Under the pieces are notes generated by a model. The model saw nothing but the letters and a program-made list of their open reading frames with translations, did not search any database and had not been told where the DNA came from. Positions 33,174-42,646 of a stretch of DNA of 64,000 nt are shown in pieces (within the stretch, counting starts at the first letter, position 1; each line of letters begins with the position of its first letter). A program made the position numbers and the translations under genes. The stretch covers positions 6,539 to 70,538 of the forward strand of contig DLEF01000057.1 of assembly GCA_002481545.1 (NCBI GenBank), written 5' to 3'. The DNA comes from Cyanobacteria bacterium UBA7753. GTDB taxonomy: Bacteria; Cyanobacteriota; Vampirovibrionia; Gastranaerophilales; Gastranaerophilaceae.

Positions 33174-34883
33174 CTAAACCAGTGCTTCTCTAACAGCTTC
33201 GTTAAAGATGATTCTGCCCGGAGTTGTTTCTATTCTCTTACCGTTTTCATCACGAACGTAAATCTTATCGTGAAGCTCAAGTACACCGCTTTCTAATGCA
33301 GCGAGCGCATCGGTATAGTTGTAATAGTAACCTTTAGGCTCCATATCAGGTTTTTCGATAATAGTAAGGTAATACATACCCAAGACCATATCCTGAGTAG
33401 GAGTGATAATAGGTTTTCCGTTAGCCGGAGCAAGTACGTTATTAGTACATAACATTAACATTCTTGCCTCTGTTTGAGCCTCGATTGAAAGAGGTACGTG
33501 AACAGCCATCTGGTCACCGTCGAAGTCGGCGTTGAATGCCGTACAAGCCAACGGGTGAAGTTGAATAGCTCTACCTTCAACCAATTTAGGTTCAAATGCT
33601 TGGATACCTAATCTGTGAAGCGTCGGAGCACGGTTTAACATAACCGGATGTCCGTCGATAACTTCTTCCAAGATATCCCAAACTTTCGGATCGGATCTTT
33701 CTATTTTCTTCTTAGCGGATTTAATGTTTTGTACATAACCGCGTTCAATCAATTTATTAACAACAAACGGCTTGAACAACTCAATTGCCATTTCCTTCGG
33801 AAGTCCACATTGATTCAATTTCAATGAAGGACCTACAACGATAACGGAACGACCTGAGTAGTCAACACGTTTACCTAACAAGTTCTGACGGAAACGACCT
33901 TGTTTACCTTCAATAATGTTAGATAATGATTTCAATGCTCTGTTGTTAGGACCAACAACGGTTCTTCCGCGTCTGCCGTTATCAATCAAAGCATCAACCG
34001 CTTCTTGTAACATTCTCTTTTCGTTTCTTACGATGATTTCAGGAGCACCCATTTCCAACAATCTCTTCAAACGGTTGTTTCTGTTGATAACACGTCTGTA
34101 CAAATCGTTCAAATCTGATGTTGCGAAACGTCCGCCGTCTAATTGAACCATTGGTCTCAAATCAGGAGGAGTAACTGGGATAACATCCATAATCATCCAT
34201 GTAGGATCGGTTTCTGAAGAAATCAATGAATCAAACAGTCTTAATCTCTTGATTAACTTAGATTTCTTTTGTACGGAATTAACACCTGCATCAAGTTCTG
34301 CTCTGATTTCTTCTGCCAATTTTTTGATATCTAATTCGGATAACAATTCTTTAATTGCCTCTGCACCGATACCAACCTTCAAAGTTGATTCTTCGTGCTC
34401 ATCCATATAATCTTCATAATCTTCTTCACTCAAAAGTTGAAGTTTCTTAAATTCACTGTCACCCGGATCCATAACGATATAGTTATTGAAGTAAATAACT
34501 TGTTCCAAATCCTTCAAAGTAACATCCAAAAGTAAACCGAGATATGAAGGAATACCTTTTAAGAACCAAATGTGAGATACAGGAGCGGCAAGTTTAATAT
34601 GCCCCATTCTGTGACGTCTTACTTTTGAATCGGTAACCTCAACTCCGCATCTTTCGCAGATGATACCTTTGTGACGAACTCTTTTATATTTACCGCAAGC
34701 ACATTCCCAATCCTTGGTTGGTCCAAAGATTCTTTCACAGAACAAACCGTCTCTTTCAGGCTTTAAGGTTCTGTAGTTGATTGTTTCCGGCTTCGTTACC
34801 TCCCCGTAAGACCACTTTAGTATTCTTTCCGGTGAAGCAATGCTTATTCTTATATAATCAAAATAATCAATACTTGTAGCCAA
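33174..34883 (-). CDS. rpoC1: RNA polymerase gamma subunit (RpoC1)
   Basis: A 569-residue N-terminal half of beta-prime. It contains the zinc ribbon (Cys61, Cys63, Cys76, Cys79), the clamp and lid (RRGRTVVGPNNRALKSLS), the switch region KQGRFRQNLLGKRVDYSGRS and the catalytic NADFDGDQ at 451-458, which holds the three metal-binding Asp residues. It ends at TTPGRIIFNEAVREALV, the same place where cyanobacterial RpoC1 ends, and is slightly shorter than the usual ~620 residues. It lies between rpoB (88 bases) and rpoC2. Confidence 0.97.
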   Translation of the reverse strand: MATSIDYFDYIRISIASPERILKWSYGEVTKPETINYRTLKPERDGLFCERIFGPTKDWECACGKYKRVRHKGIICERCGVEVTDSKVRRHRMGHIKLAAPVSHIWFLKGIPSYLGLLLDVTLKDLEQVIYFNNYIVMDPGDSEFKKLQLLSEEDYEDYMDEHEESTLKVGIGAEAIKELLSELDIKKLAEEIRAELDAGVNSVQKKSKLIKRLRLFDSLISSETDPTWMIMDVIPVTPPDLRPMVQLDGGRFATSDLNDLYRRVINRNNRLKRLLEMGAPEIIVRNEKRMLQEAVDALIDNGRRGRTVVGPNNRALKSLSNIIEGKQGRFRQNLLGKRVDYSGRSVIVVGPSLKLNQCGLPKEMAIELFKPFVVNKLIERGYVQNIKSAKKKIERSDPKVWDILEEVIDGHPVMLNRAPTLHRLGIQAFEPKLVEGRAIQLHPLACTAFNADFDGDQMAVHVPLSIEAQTEARMLMLCTNNVLAPANGKPIITPTQDMVLGMYYLTIIEKPDMEPKGYYYNYTDALAALESGVLELHDKIYVRDENGKRIETTPGRIIFNEAVREALV

Positions 34884-34971
34884 TTTTATTTTCTCCTTAT
34901 AATTTTTGTTTTTTGATATTACCTGTATTTGTGTAGGTTAGAGAACGGATAAAATCCGTTCTCTTTTCCAA

Positions 34972-37900
34972 CTACATTAATGTGTCGCTAAAGTTGATAT
35001 TTAACAACTCGGAATCCATATCGGAAATAACTCTCTTAGGAGCTGATTTTCTTAAGTCATCCATATCAGTCATTAAATCAACTTCAGTACCGTCTTTCTT
35101 AGCAACGGTAATATCCAAACCTATACTTTGCAATTCTCTAACAAGAACCTTGAATGATTCAGGGATACCCGGTCTAGGAATATTATCACCCTTAACAATT
35201 GCTTCATAAGCTCTGTTTCTACCGTTAACATCATCTGATTTGATAGTTAACATTTCTTGCAATGTATAAGCAGCACCATAAGCCTCCAGTGCCCAGACTT
35301 CCATTTCCCCGAATCTCTGACCACCGAATTGAGCTTTACCGCCTAACGGTTGTTGTGTAACTAATGAATAAGGTCCGGTACTTCTTGCGTGAATCTTATC
35401 ATCTACAAGGTGAACAAGTTTCAAGAAGTAAGTCAAACCGACTGCTACAGGTCTTGCAAATCTTTCACCCGTACGTCCGTCGTACAAGTAAACCTTACCG
35501 TCTTCTCTAACCCAATCGCATCCTGATTCTTTGATACCGCGAAGAAGTTCTTCTTTTGTAACACGTTCTGACATGTTCTCGCCGTATCTTTCATCGAATG
35601 AAGGTGCTTCATAGTGTTCTCCTGTCAAGTATGCAGCCAAACCTAACAAGCATTCGTAAGTCTGACCAACGTTCATACGGGAAGGAACACCCAGCGGGTT
35701 AAGTACAATATCTACAGGAGTACCGTCAGGTAAGAACGGCATATCTTCCTTCGGAAGGATTCTTGATACGATACCTTTGTTACCGTGACGTCCTGATAAT
35801 TTATCACCTACGGATACCTTACGTCTTTGAGCAATGTATACTCTGATTACTGTATTTGCTCCAGGTGGCAATTCGTCGCCTTTTTCTCTGTCAAATACCT
35901 TAACATCAAGTACACGTCCGCCTTCACCGTGAGGTACACGAAGTGAATTATCCTTAACATCTCTTGCCTTTTCAGCAAAGATTGCTCTTAACAATTTTTC
36001 TTCCGGCGGATGTTCGGTTTCACCTTTCGGTGTAACCTTACCTACCAGAATATCATCTGCATAGACTCTAGCCCCGATACGAACAATACCTCTTTCATCC
36101 AAGTGTCTCAACGCATCTTCGGATACGTTCGGTATTTCTCTCGTGATTTCTTCAGGACCGATTTTTGTTTGTCTAGCATCTATTTCTAATTTTTCAATGT
36201 GAAGGGAAGTAAAGATATCATCGTGAACGCATCTTTCTGAAAGCAAGATAGCATCCTCGTAGTTATAACCTTCCCAAGGCATATAAGCAACCAAGATGTT
36301 TTTACCGAGTGATAACTCACCGCAGCTGGTTGAAGCACCGTCCGCGATAACATCACCAACGTGAACCTCATCACCTTCGTTTACGATAGGTCTTTGGTTA
36401 ATACAAGTATCCTGGTTAGATCTTACATACTTCATCAATGTGTATAAGTGAGCCTTGCCTTGTTTATCTCTTATGACAATTTCTTCACCTACAACCCTTT
36501 CTACGGTACCGTCAACGGTTGAACAAACAACCATGCCGGAGTCTTTCGCAACTCTTGCTTCCAAACCGGTACCGACAACAGGTCTTTCCGTAATCAATAA
36601 CGGTACAGCCTGACGTTGCATGTTTGAACCCATCAGCGCACGGTTAGCATCATCGTGTTCGATGAACGGAATAACCGATGTAGCGATTGAGATAATCTGA
36701 ATAGGACAAACACCGACGTAGTCGATTTTTGAAGATTCCGTCATAATGAATGATGAACGGTAACGTGCAGGAACAACTTTATCCTTGAATGTACCGTCTT
36801 CGTTCAACTTGACATCGGCAGGAGCACAACGGAAGTTTTCATCTTCATCAGCTGTCATATAAACAACTTCATCCGTAACCTTACCGTCTTTAACAGCCAA
36901 GAACGGAGATTCGATAAATCCGTATTCATTAACTCTTGCGTGAGTAGCTAATGAACCAATCAAACCTGCGTTCGGACCTTCCGGTGTTTCTACCGGACAA
37001 ATACGTCCGTAGTGAGAAGGGTGAATATCTCTGACTGCAGAGCCTGCTCTTTCTCTTTGTAAACCGCCAGGTCCGAGAGCTGATATACGTCTTTTGTGAG
37101 TAATTTCAGCCAACGGGTTAGTCTGGTCCATGAACTGTGATAACTGTGATGAACCGAAGAATTCTCTAAGAGCCGCAATCAACGGTTTAGTATTCAACAG
37201 GTTCAACGGAGTCAAGGTCTCAGAATCTTGTAAAGTCATTCTTTCCTTAACGATTCTTTCAATTCTTGAAAGACCGACTCTGAATTGGTTTTGAAGAAGT
37301 TCGCCGACTGAACGGATTCTTCTGTTACCCAAGTGGTCGATATCATCCAATGAACCTTCATCATAAGTTAAGTTGATTAAGTATTCGATTGCAGCAATGA
37401 TATCTTCTCTTGTTAATGTTCTAACGTTGTTAGAAACGTTAAGATTTAATTTCTTATTGATTTTGTAACGACCTACACGACCGATATCATATTTCTTAGG
37501 ATCAAAGAATCTTGCCTCTAAGATTTGACGTCCGGCTTGAGGTGTTGCAGGATCACCAGGTCTCAATTTCTTATAAACTTCAACCAAAGCATCATCCGTA
37601 GTTTCCGTAGTATCTTTATCCAATGTTTTCTTCAAGAAATCGAAGTGAGTGAATAAAGATTCCATTTGTGCAACAGAGATATCCATAGCTTTCAAAACAG
37701 TTGTAGCAAGGATTTTTCTGTTCTTATCTATCTTCATATAAACTAAATCGTTTGCATCTGTTTCAATCTTCAACCATGCGCCTCTGTTAGGAATAACGGT
37801 TGCGTTGTAAAGACGTTTACCGGTAGGGGAAACATCTCTCTTATAGTAAACACCCGGAGAACGAACAATCTGTGATACGATTACACGTTCTGCACCGTTT

Positions 37901-38274
37901 ACAATAAATGTACCTTTATCGGTCATTGTAGGAATATCACCTATGTAGACCTGTTGTTCTTTGATTTCACCGGTGTCACGGTTAACCAAACGAACCATTA
38001 CACGAAGTTGTTTTGCATAAGTAGCATCGTGTATTCTAGCTTCTTCAATAGTGTATTTAGCATTATCGAAAGTATAGTTAGGAAGGAAATGTAATTCCAA
38101 ACGTCCCGTATAATCCTTAACAGGTGAGAACGCTAACAACTCCTCCTTTAAACCTTCTTTTAAAAACCATTCAAAAGACTTCTTTTGAATATCAATCAAG
38201 TCAGGCAGGTAGTCCAAACGTGTAGCAGGAATGCCACCCGGAGTTACCCTTTTTGCATATTTTGTTGTCGACAT
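34972..38274 (-). CDS. rpoB: RNA polymerase beta subunit
   Basis: A 1100-residue beta subunit, the compact cyanobacterial length (E. coli has 1342). Conserved blocks: the rifampicin region (FFGSSQLSQFMDQTNPLAEI, then THKRRISALGPGGL), GRICPVETPEGPNAGLIGSLA, the GYNYEDAIL motif, GDKLSGRHGNKGIVS and the C-terminal GGKAQFGGQRFGEMEVWALEAYGA. The rifampicin-binding residues appear wild-type. Unlike most bacteria, rplJ-rplL are not upstream; the neighbour is the ADP-ribosyltransferase-like gene with 260 bases between, so the operon has its own promoter region. Confidence 0.97.
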   Translation of the reverse strand: MSTTKYAKRVTPGGIPATRLDYLPDLIDIQKKSFEWFLKEGLKEELLAFSPVKDYTGRLELHFLPNYTFDNAKYTIEEARIHDATYAKQLRVMVRLVNRDTGEIKEQQVYIGDIPTMTDKGTFIVNGAERVIVSQIVRSPGVYYKRDVSPTGKRLYNATVIPNRGAWLKIETDANDLVYMKIDKNRKILATTVLKAMDISVAQMESLFTHFDFLKKTLDKDTTETTDDALVEVYKKLRPGDPATPQAGRQILEARFFDPKKYDIGRVGRYKINKKLNLNVSNNVRTLTREDIIAAIEYLINLTYDEGSLDDIDHLGNRRIRSVGELLQNQFRVGLSRIERIVKERMTLQDSETLTPLNLLNTKPLIAALREFFGSSQLSQFMDQTNPLAEITHKRRISALGPGGLQRERAGSAVRDIHPSHYGRICPVETPEGPNAGLIGSLATHARVNEYGFIESPFLAVKDGKVTDEVVYMTADEDENFRCAPADVKLNEDGTFKDKVVPARYRSSFIMTESSKIDYVGVCPIQIISIATSVIPFIEHDDANRALMGSNMQRQAVPLLITERPVVGTGLEARVAKDSGMVVCSTVDGTVERVVGEEIVIRDKQGKAHLYTLMKYVRSNQDTCINQRPIVNEGDEVHVGDVIADGASTSCGELSLGKNILVAYMPWEGYNYEDAILLSERCVHDDIFTSLHIEKLEIDARQTKIGPEEITREIPNVSEDALRHLDERGIVRIGARVYADDILVGKVTPKGETEHPPEEKLLRAIFAEKARDVKDNSLRVPHGEGGRVLDVKVFDREKGDELPPGANTVIRVYIAQRRKVSVGDKLSGRHGNKGIVSRILPKEDMPFLPDGTPVDIVLNPLGVPSRMNVGQTYECLLGLAAYLTGEHYEAPSFDERYGENMSERVTKEELLRGIKESGCDWVREDGKVYLYDGRTGERFARPVAVGLTYFLKLVHLVDDKIHARSTGPYSLVTQQPLGGKAQFGGQRFGEMEVWALEAYGAAYTLQEMLTIKSDDVNGRNRAYEAIVKGDNIPRPGIPESFKVLVRELQSIGLDITVAKKDGTEVDLMTDMDDLRKSAPKRVISDMDSELLNINFSDTLM

Positions 38275-38429
38275 TAATTTACCTCGTCTATTCTATAAAA
38301 TTGTACGTACTAACATAAATCGGTTAATAATAGACTGTTTCGCCATAAATGACAAAGGTGCATACCCTTTTGTCAGGCCTCTGGACTAATATTTTCCAAT
38401 AAATAGGATAAAAATCCGTATTGCATGCA

Positions 38430-38447
38430 TGTTACTATATCGTAACA
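38430..38447. promoter_or_regulatory. Palindrome in the rpoB upstream region
   Basis: TGTTAC-TATATC-GTAACA, two perfect 6-base half-sites, lies about 155 bases before the rpoB ATG. Its centre contains TATAGT on the minus strand, a possible -10, with TTGACT (complement of 38461-38466) upstream at a longer than normal spacing of 21. Closer to the gene, 38350-38373 can fold as a GACAAA/TTTGTC hairpin in the leader. The 260 bases hold no gene. Confidence 0.45.
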
Positions 38448-38534
38448 CTTCAAAATACCCAGTCAAGCCGATTAAATGTAAAAAGTACAATTGTTTTAAT
38501 AAAAGTTAATACTTGCTTTTGAAAGGATTAAAAC

Positions 38535-40511
38535 TTATGCCTGATTGTGCATTGATAAATCGGCACCAACATAAAAAGTGTTAGTATCTCTGTCAAATTT
38601 TAAATCTGAAAATGATATTGTTTTCGGATTGTCATTAACTAATATCTCAAATTGTCCGTTATGCATTGATAAGTCATCTGCGTATACGGCTTCAGTTCCT
38701 GCTTTTATTTTTGTACCTAATATCATTTTTGCTCCATGGTTGTTATAATATCCTCCGTTTTTCCATTTTTCAGCAAAACTTTTAGAAAAAGTAAATGACT
38801 TAAATCTGTTGTCGTCAATAGTGGTTTTTGATAATTGTGCCATAATTTTATCAACGGTTTCATCATCAAAGTATTTACACAATTCCATTGCATCAGCCAG
38901 TGTCAATCTTTCCTTTTGAGAAATGAAGTCATATAAACTCATTTCTTTTCCCATTTGTCCGCCGAAAGTAAGATCATAATTCGGCGCTTCTATAGGAATT
39001 TCTTTTGTTGTATCTGCTGCTTTCAGGCACTCTGTTTTTAGTTCGTTAGAGATGCTTTCGTCTAACGGTATGTCTTTAAACATCCCAACTGTTCTTTCTC
39101 CTCTGTATACGTTTATATCAACAGGAGTTTTATGTTTTGCAATTAAATCATGTAATTTTGTAATATTTTCAGGATTTTTGTAAAAATCATCACTGCTTTT
39201 TGTGTATTCCCCTACAATAGGATTAGAATTCGTAACTTTTTCCATTGTTTTTAAAGCATTTACATCAAGAGTTTTCATTAAGTTATCAAAATCAACATAA
39301 CTGTCGTTATTTATTTTGAAGAATCCTTCGTATAGTGTGTCTGAATTTATTAAATAATCAAAGGCATCTCTATTATTTGCATACAGATCAACCAAATGCT
39401 TAAAGTTTTTTGTCGTCTTAAAGTCTTTTATTTCAGGAATAATAATGCTATCAGAGGCTTTCACTATTTTAAAATCATCAGTAGTCAAACCTGATCTTTT
39501 TAGTATTGCTTTTATTGCTGTTTCAAAATCTTTTAATTCACTTACACTTTTCCCTTCCAAAGCGTTAGATTTTACAGTCATTACAGTATCTGAGTTTGCG
39601 ATTTCTCTGTATATTCTTAAATATTCTGAATTATCAATGTATTCGGTAGGATTTAAGGTCGTTAAAACAGGTTCTTTTACTTTTTGTTGAGAAATTTGAG
39701 GAAGTGTTTCTGTTTGAGCGCTTTGTTCCGTTTTAACGGGAACATTTACTTTACTGTCTGCTTTTTCAAGAGTTGCCTGTTCTTTTTCAAGAATTGTTGT
39801 TTTTTGTTCGGGTTGTGTTATTGCATTTTCTTCGGCTAAAGATGGTGTATTTTCTGTAGGTTTTTTATTACTAATTCCTAAAGAATTTTTTAGATTTGTC
39901 AGGCTTTTGCCTGATGTCAGAGCTCCGAAACTTTTAGATACGCTTGAAGGTGATTGTTTAAAGCATTCAACGGCTGTTTCTAAATAACTCATCCCTGTTG
40001 TATCTGTTCCGTTAGCTTTGAGAGCACTTTTTGAACCTGCTACTGATAGCGCTATTGTGCTTGTTCCTGCCCCCATTCCTTGCCATGCTGATTCTGCCTC
40101 TTTGTCTGTTTTTGCGATTGAGGCTTTAAAGATACCTGCTCCAAGCTGAACGCTTCCCATTGTTATACCGGCTGCTATTAAAATCGGTAATGCTGCTCCG
40201 CTTGTTGCTGCTACTAATATTGCGCCGCCTGCAACCATGCCGGCTCCGATTGCAAAATTCTTAACGGATGTGAACATTGAAGTAATTGGTGAAATTAAAC
40301 CTTTGCCAAAATTCTTTAGTTTACTTCCAAAAGAAATTTTGCCGTCATCAAGCCCGTCTGCAGGCAAGTCTAACGTTCTAAAATCAGCTTTTCCAGTTGC
40401 ATTATTGGCAAAAACATTTTGTGTGTAAATGCTGTTTTTTTGATTGTTTAATTTATAATAGTTGTTTTTTAATACTACTTGTTGTTGGTTGTTGAGCGCA
40501 TTAATTCCCAT
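38535..40511 (-). CDS. Putative ADP-ribosyltransferase effector with hydrophobic N-terminal domain
   Basis: A 658-residue protein. Residues 1-60 are polar (Asn/Gln-rich); 60-160 hold Gly/Ala-rich hydrophobic helices; 160-285 is a Gln/Glu/Lys/Thr-rich linker; 290-658 ends in a domain with the R-S-E ADP-ribosyltransferase layout: INVYRGE (Arg ~470), FKSFTFSKSFAEKW (S-T-S-like, 572-576), AKMILGTKIKAGTEAVY and NGQFEIL (Q620-x-E622). QxE in place of ExE recalls C3-like toxins that modify Asn, or DNA-modifying members. No Sec signal is seen. The open frame extends to 40889 opposite gatB, but GGGGAA before ATG 40511 gives the likely start. No immunity gene is adjacent. The domain call rests on motifs only. 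Confidence 0.72.
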   Translation of the reverse strand: MGINALNNQQQVVLKNNYYKLNNQKNSIYTQNVFANNATGKADFRTLDLPADGLDDGKISFGSKLKNFGKGLISPITSMFTSVKNFAIGAGMVAGGAILVAATSGAALPILIAAGITMGSVQLGAGIFKASIAKTDKEAESAWQGMGAGTSTIALSVAGSKSALKANGTDTTGMSYLETAVECFKQSPSSVSKSFGALTSGKSLTNLKNSLGISNKKPTENTPSLAEENAITQPEQKTTILEKEQATLEKADSKVNVPVKTEQSAQTETLPQISQQKVKEPVLTTLNPTEYIDNSEYLRIYREIANSDTVMTVKSNALEGKSVSELKDFETAIKAILKRSGLTTDDFKIVKASDSIIIPEIKDFKTTKNFKHLVDLYANNRDAFDYLINSDTLYEGFFKINNDSYVDFDNLMKTLDVNALKTMEKVTNSNPIVGEYTKSSDDFYKNPENITKLHDLIAKHKTPVDINVYRGERTVGMFKDIPLDESISNELKTECLKAADTTKEIPIEAPNYDLTFGGQMGKEMSLYDFISQKERLTLADAMELCKYFDDETVDKIMAQLSKTTIDDNRFKSFTFSKSFAEKWKNGGYYNNHGAKMILGTKIKAGTEAVYADDLSMHNGQFEILVNDNPKTISFSDLKFDRDTNTFYVGADLSMHNQA

Positions 40512-40692
40512 ATAAATAATTCCCCGTATATTTTTATAAAGAAATTTTTGCTTTATTAATTTACTGTTTTTTTGAATTAATTGTATTTCTTTTAACAATG
40601 CGTAACAATTGATATATATAAATAAAATTTTTATCTCAAATTCATATTTGTGATAAAATACATGCATAGAGAATTTTAAAAGAGGGTTTAAA

Positions 40693-42138
40693 ATGGAAGA
40701 TTTAAGAGATAAATACGAAGTCGTAATCGGCTTGGAAGTACATGCACAGTTAAAAACTAATACAAAGATTTTTGCACCTGATAAGAACGAGTTCGGGCAG
40801 GAACCAAACTCTTTAACGAGTGCAATTACATTGGGTATGCCGGGGGTTTTACCTGTTCTTAACAAAGAATGTGTAAACATGGGTATCAAACTCGGGCTTG
40901 CTTTGAACTGTGATATACCTGAAAGATGTAAATTTGACAGAAAACAATATTTCTATCCTGATCTTCCGAAAGGTTATCAAATTTCTCAATATGATGAGCC
41001 TATCTGTGTAAACGGATACCTTGATATAGACGGAAAACGTATCGGTATTACAAGAGCCCACTTGGAGGAAGATGCGGGTAAACTTGTTCACGTTGGTGCT
41101 GACGGTATCGCAGGGTCAAAATATTCACTTGTTGACCTTAACAGAGCAGGGACTCCGCTTTTGGAAATCGTATCGGAACCTGATATGAGAAGCTCCGAAG
41201 AGGCTAAAGACTATATGGAAGAATTAAGAAATATAGTTCGTTATATCGGGGTTTGTGACGGTAACCTTGAAGAAGGTTCTATGAGATGTGATGCTAACAT
41301 CTCTATTATGCCGAAAGGTTCTAAAAAATTCGGAACAAGAGCCGAAATCAAGAACGTAAACAGCTTCAAAGCTTTACAAAGAGCCATCGAATATGAAATC
41401 GACAGACAGATAGAAGTTGTTGAAGACGGCGAAGAAGTCGTACAAGAAACAAGATTATGGGATGATAACGAAGGCGTAACAAAGTCAATGAGAGGCAAGG
41501 AAGATGCAAACGATTACAGATACTTCCCTGAACCTGATTTGATGCCGTTATCAATCTCAAGAGAATGGGTTGAAGAAGTCAGAAAGACCATGCCAGAACT
41601 TCCTCAACAAAAACGTGAAAGATATATGTCATTAGGTTTGAGCAAATATGACGCATCAGTTATCGTTGAACAAATGGAATCGGCATTGTTCTTCGATAAA
41701 GTTTTGGAATTGGGTGCTGATGCGAAATTAGCGGTTAACTTTATGATGGGACCTATCGCAGCACATTTGAAGGAAGAACATATTGATATTACTCAAACAA
41801 AATTGACTCCTGAAAATCTGGCTGAGTTACTCAAGATGATTGACAAGGGTACAATTTCAAACAACATCGGTAAACAAATCATCGTTGAAATGATGAACGA
41901 CGGAACCGACGCTAAGAAGATAGTTGAGGCTAAAGGTTTGAGCCAAATCACCGATGTAAACGCTATCAGAAAAATGGTTGAAGATGTTGTTAATAATAAC
42001 CCTGCACAAGTTGAACAATACAAAGCAGGTAAGACTAACCTGCTCGGTTACTTTGTAGGTCAGGTTATGAAAGCAACAAAGGGTAAAGCTAACCCTAAGA
42101 CTGTTAATGAGATTTTAAGAGAATTATTAGACAAATAA
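40693..42138 (+). CDS. gatB: Aspartyl/glutamyl-tRNA amidotransferase subunit B
   Basis: A 481-residue subunit of GatCAB, which converts Glu-tRNA(Gln) to Gln-tRNA(Gln) (and Asp-tRNA(Asn)); it binds and activates the mischarged tRNA. Seen: YEVVIGLEVHAQLKT, the PGVLPVLN segment, FDRKQYFYPDLPKGYQISQYD and the DDNEGVTKSMRGKEDANDYRYFPEPDL block, plus the helical/YqeY C-terminal domain. Presence implies glutaminyl-tRNA is made indirectly. The start is supported by GAGGG. gatC follows 18 bases on; gatA is elsewhere. Confidence 0.97.
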   Translation: MEDLRDKYEVVIGLEVHAQLKTNTKIFAPDKNEFGQEPNSLTSAITLGMPGVLPVLNKECVNMGIKLGLALNCDIPERCKFDRKQYFYPDLPKGYQISQYDEPICVNGYLDIDGKRIGITRAHLEEDAGKLVHVGADGIAGSKYSLVDLNRAGTPLLEIVSEPDMRSSEEAKDYMEELRNIVRYIGVCDGNLEEGSMRCDANISIMPKGSKKFGTRAEIKNVNSFKALQRAIEYEIDRQIEVVEDGEEVVQETRLWDDNEGVTKSMRGKEDANDYRYFPEPDLMPLSISREWVEEVRKTMPELPQQKRERYMSLGLSKYDASVIVEQMESALFFDKVLELGADAKLAVNFMMGPIAAHLKEEHIDITQTKLTPENLAELLKMIDKGTISNNIGKQIIVEMMNDGTDAKKIVEAKGLSQITDVNAIRKMVEDVVNNNPAQVEQYKAGKTNLLGYFVGQVMKATKGKANPKTVNEILRELLDK

Positions 42139-42156
42139 TAAAACGGAGAAAATATA

Positions 42157-42438
42157 ATGATTACGGTTAAAGATGTAGAACACGTAGCAAAACTTGCAAG
42201 ATTGGAATTGACGGAAGAAGAAAAACAAAAATTCACAACCCAATTGGGTGATGTTCTTAAATATGTTGACCAAATGAATGAGGTTGATACTTCTAACGTT
42301 GAGCCTATGGCACACGCTATTGACTTCGTAAACGTAATGAGAGATGACGTTGTTAAATACGAAGAAACAAAAGAAGAACTTATGATGAACGCTCCGGATG
42401 AGGAAAACGGATATTTCAAAGTTCCGAAAATCAATTAG
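42157..42438 (+). CDS. gatC: Aspartyl/glutamyl-tRNA amidotransferase subunit C
   Basis: A 93-residue subunit that clamps GatA and GatB together. The family pattern is plain: VKDVEHVAKLARLELTEEE near the N-terminus, then LGDVLKYVDQMNEVDTSNVEPM and the C-terminal FKVPKI tail. It is cotranscribed with gatB. Repeats D and E follow. Confidence 0.95.
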   Translation: MITVKDVEHVAKLARLELTEEEKQKFTTQLGDVLKYVDQMNEVDTSNVEPMAHAIDFVNVMRDDVVKYEETKEELMMNAPDEENGYFKVPKIN

Positions 42439-42483
42439 TGTAAGATACGAAGGCAGTAAAGCACTAGGGCACTAAGTGGGTAG

Positions 42484-42616
42484 GGTGCGGTCACTACCGC
42501 ACCATCTATATTTATAAAGATTGTAGGGTGCAATTATTTGCATCAATTATTTATAAATAATTACAAATTACACATTATGAATTACGTATAAAGTAGGGTG
42601 CGGGCACCATCGCACC
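42484..42616. repeat. GGTGCGGT stem-loops, copies D and E, with intervening repeat
   Basis: Copy D (42484-42503) is GGTGCGGT-CACT-ACCGCACC, perfect. Copy E (42597-42616) is GGTGCGGG-CACC-ATCGCACC, degenerate. Both have the GTAGG flank on the left, so they are in direct orientation. A partial unit TGTAGGGTGCAA lies at about 42532. The spacer carries CACATTATGAATTACG, also found near copy C, and the bases before D (42452-42477) carry the CACTAGGGCACTAAG sequence also found in the 278-bp element at 55528. The 208-base gap between gatC and pyrG is thus a stack of repeat modules. Confidence 0.72.
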
Positions 42617-42646
42617 GACACATATTAAGAAAAGGGATATTTGACT

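Noticed and set aside
40512..40889. N-terminal extension of the ADP-ribosyltransferase-like protein
   Set aside because: The extra 126 codons run opposite gatB and the gatB promoter, look unlike the rest, and a binding site precedes ATG 40511.
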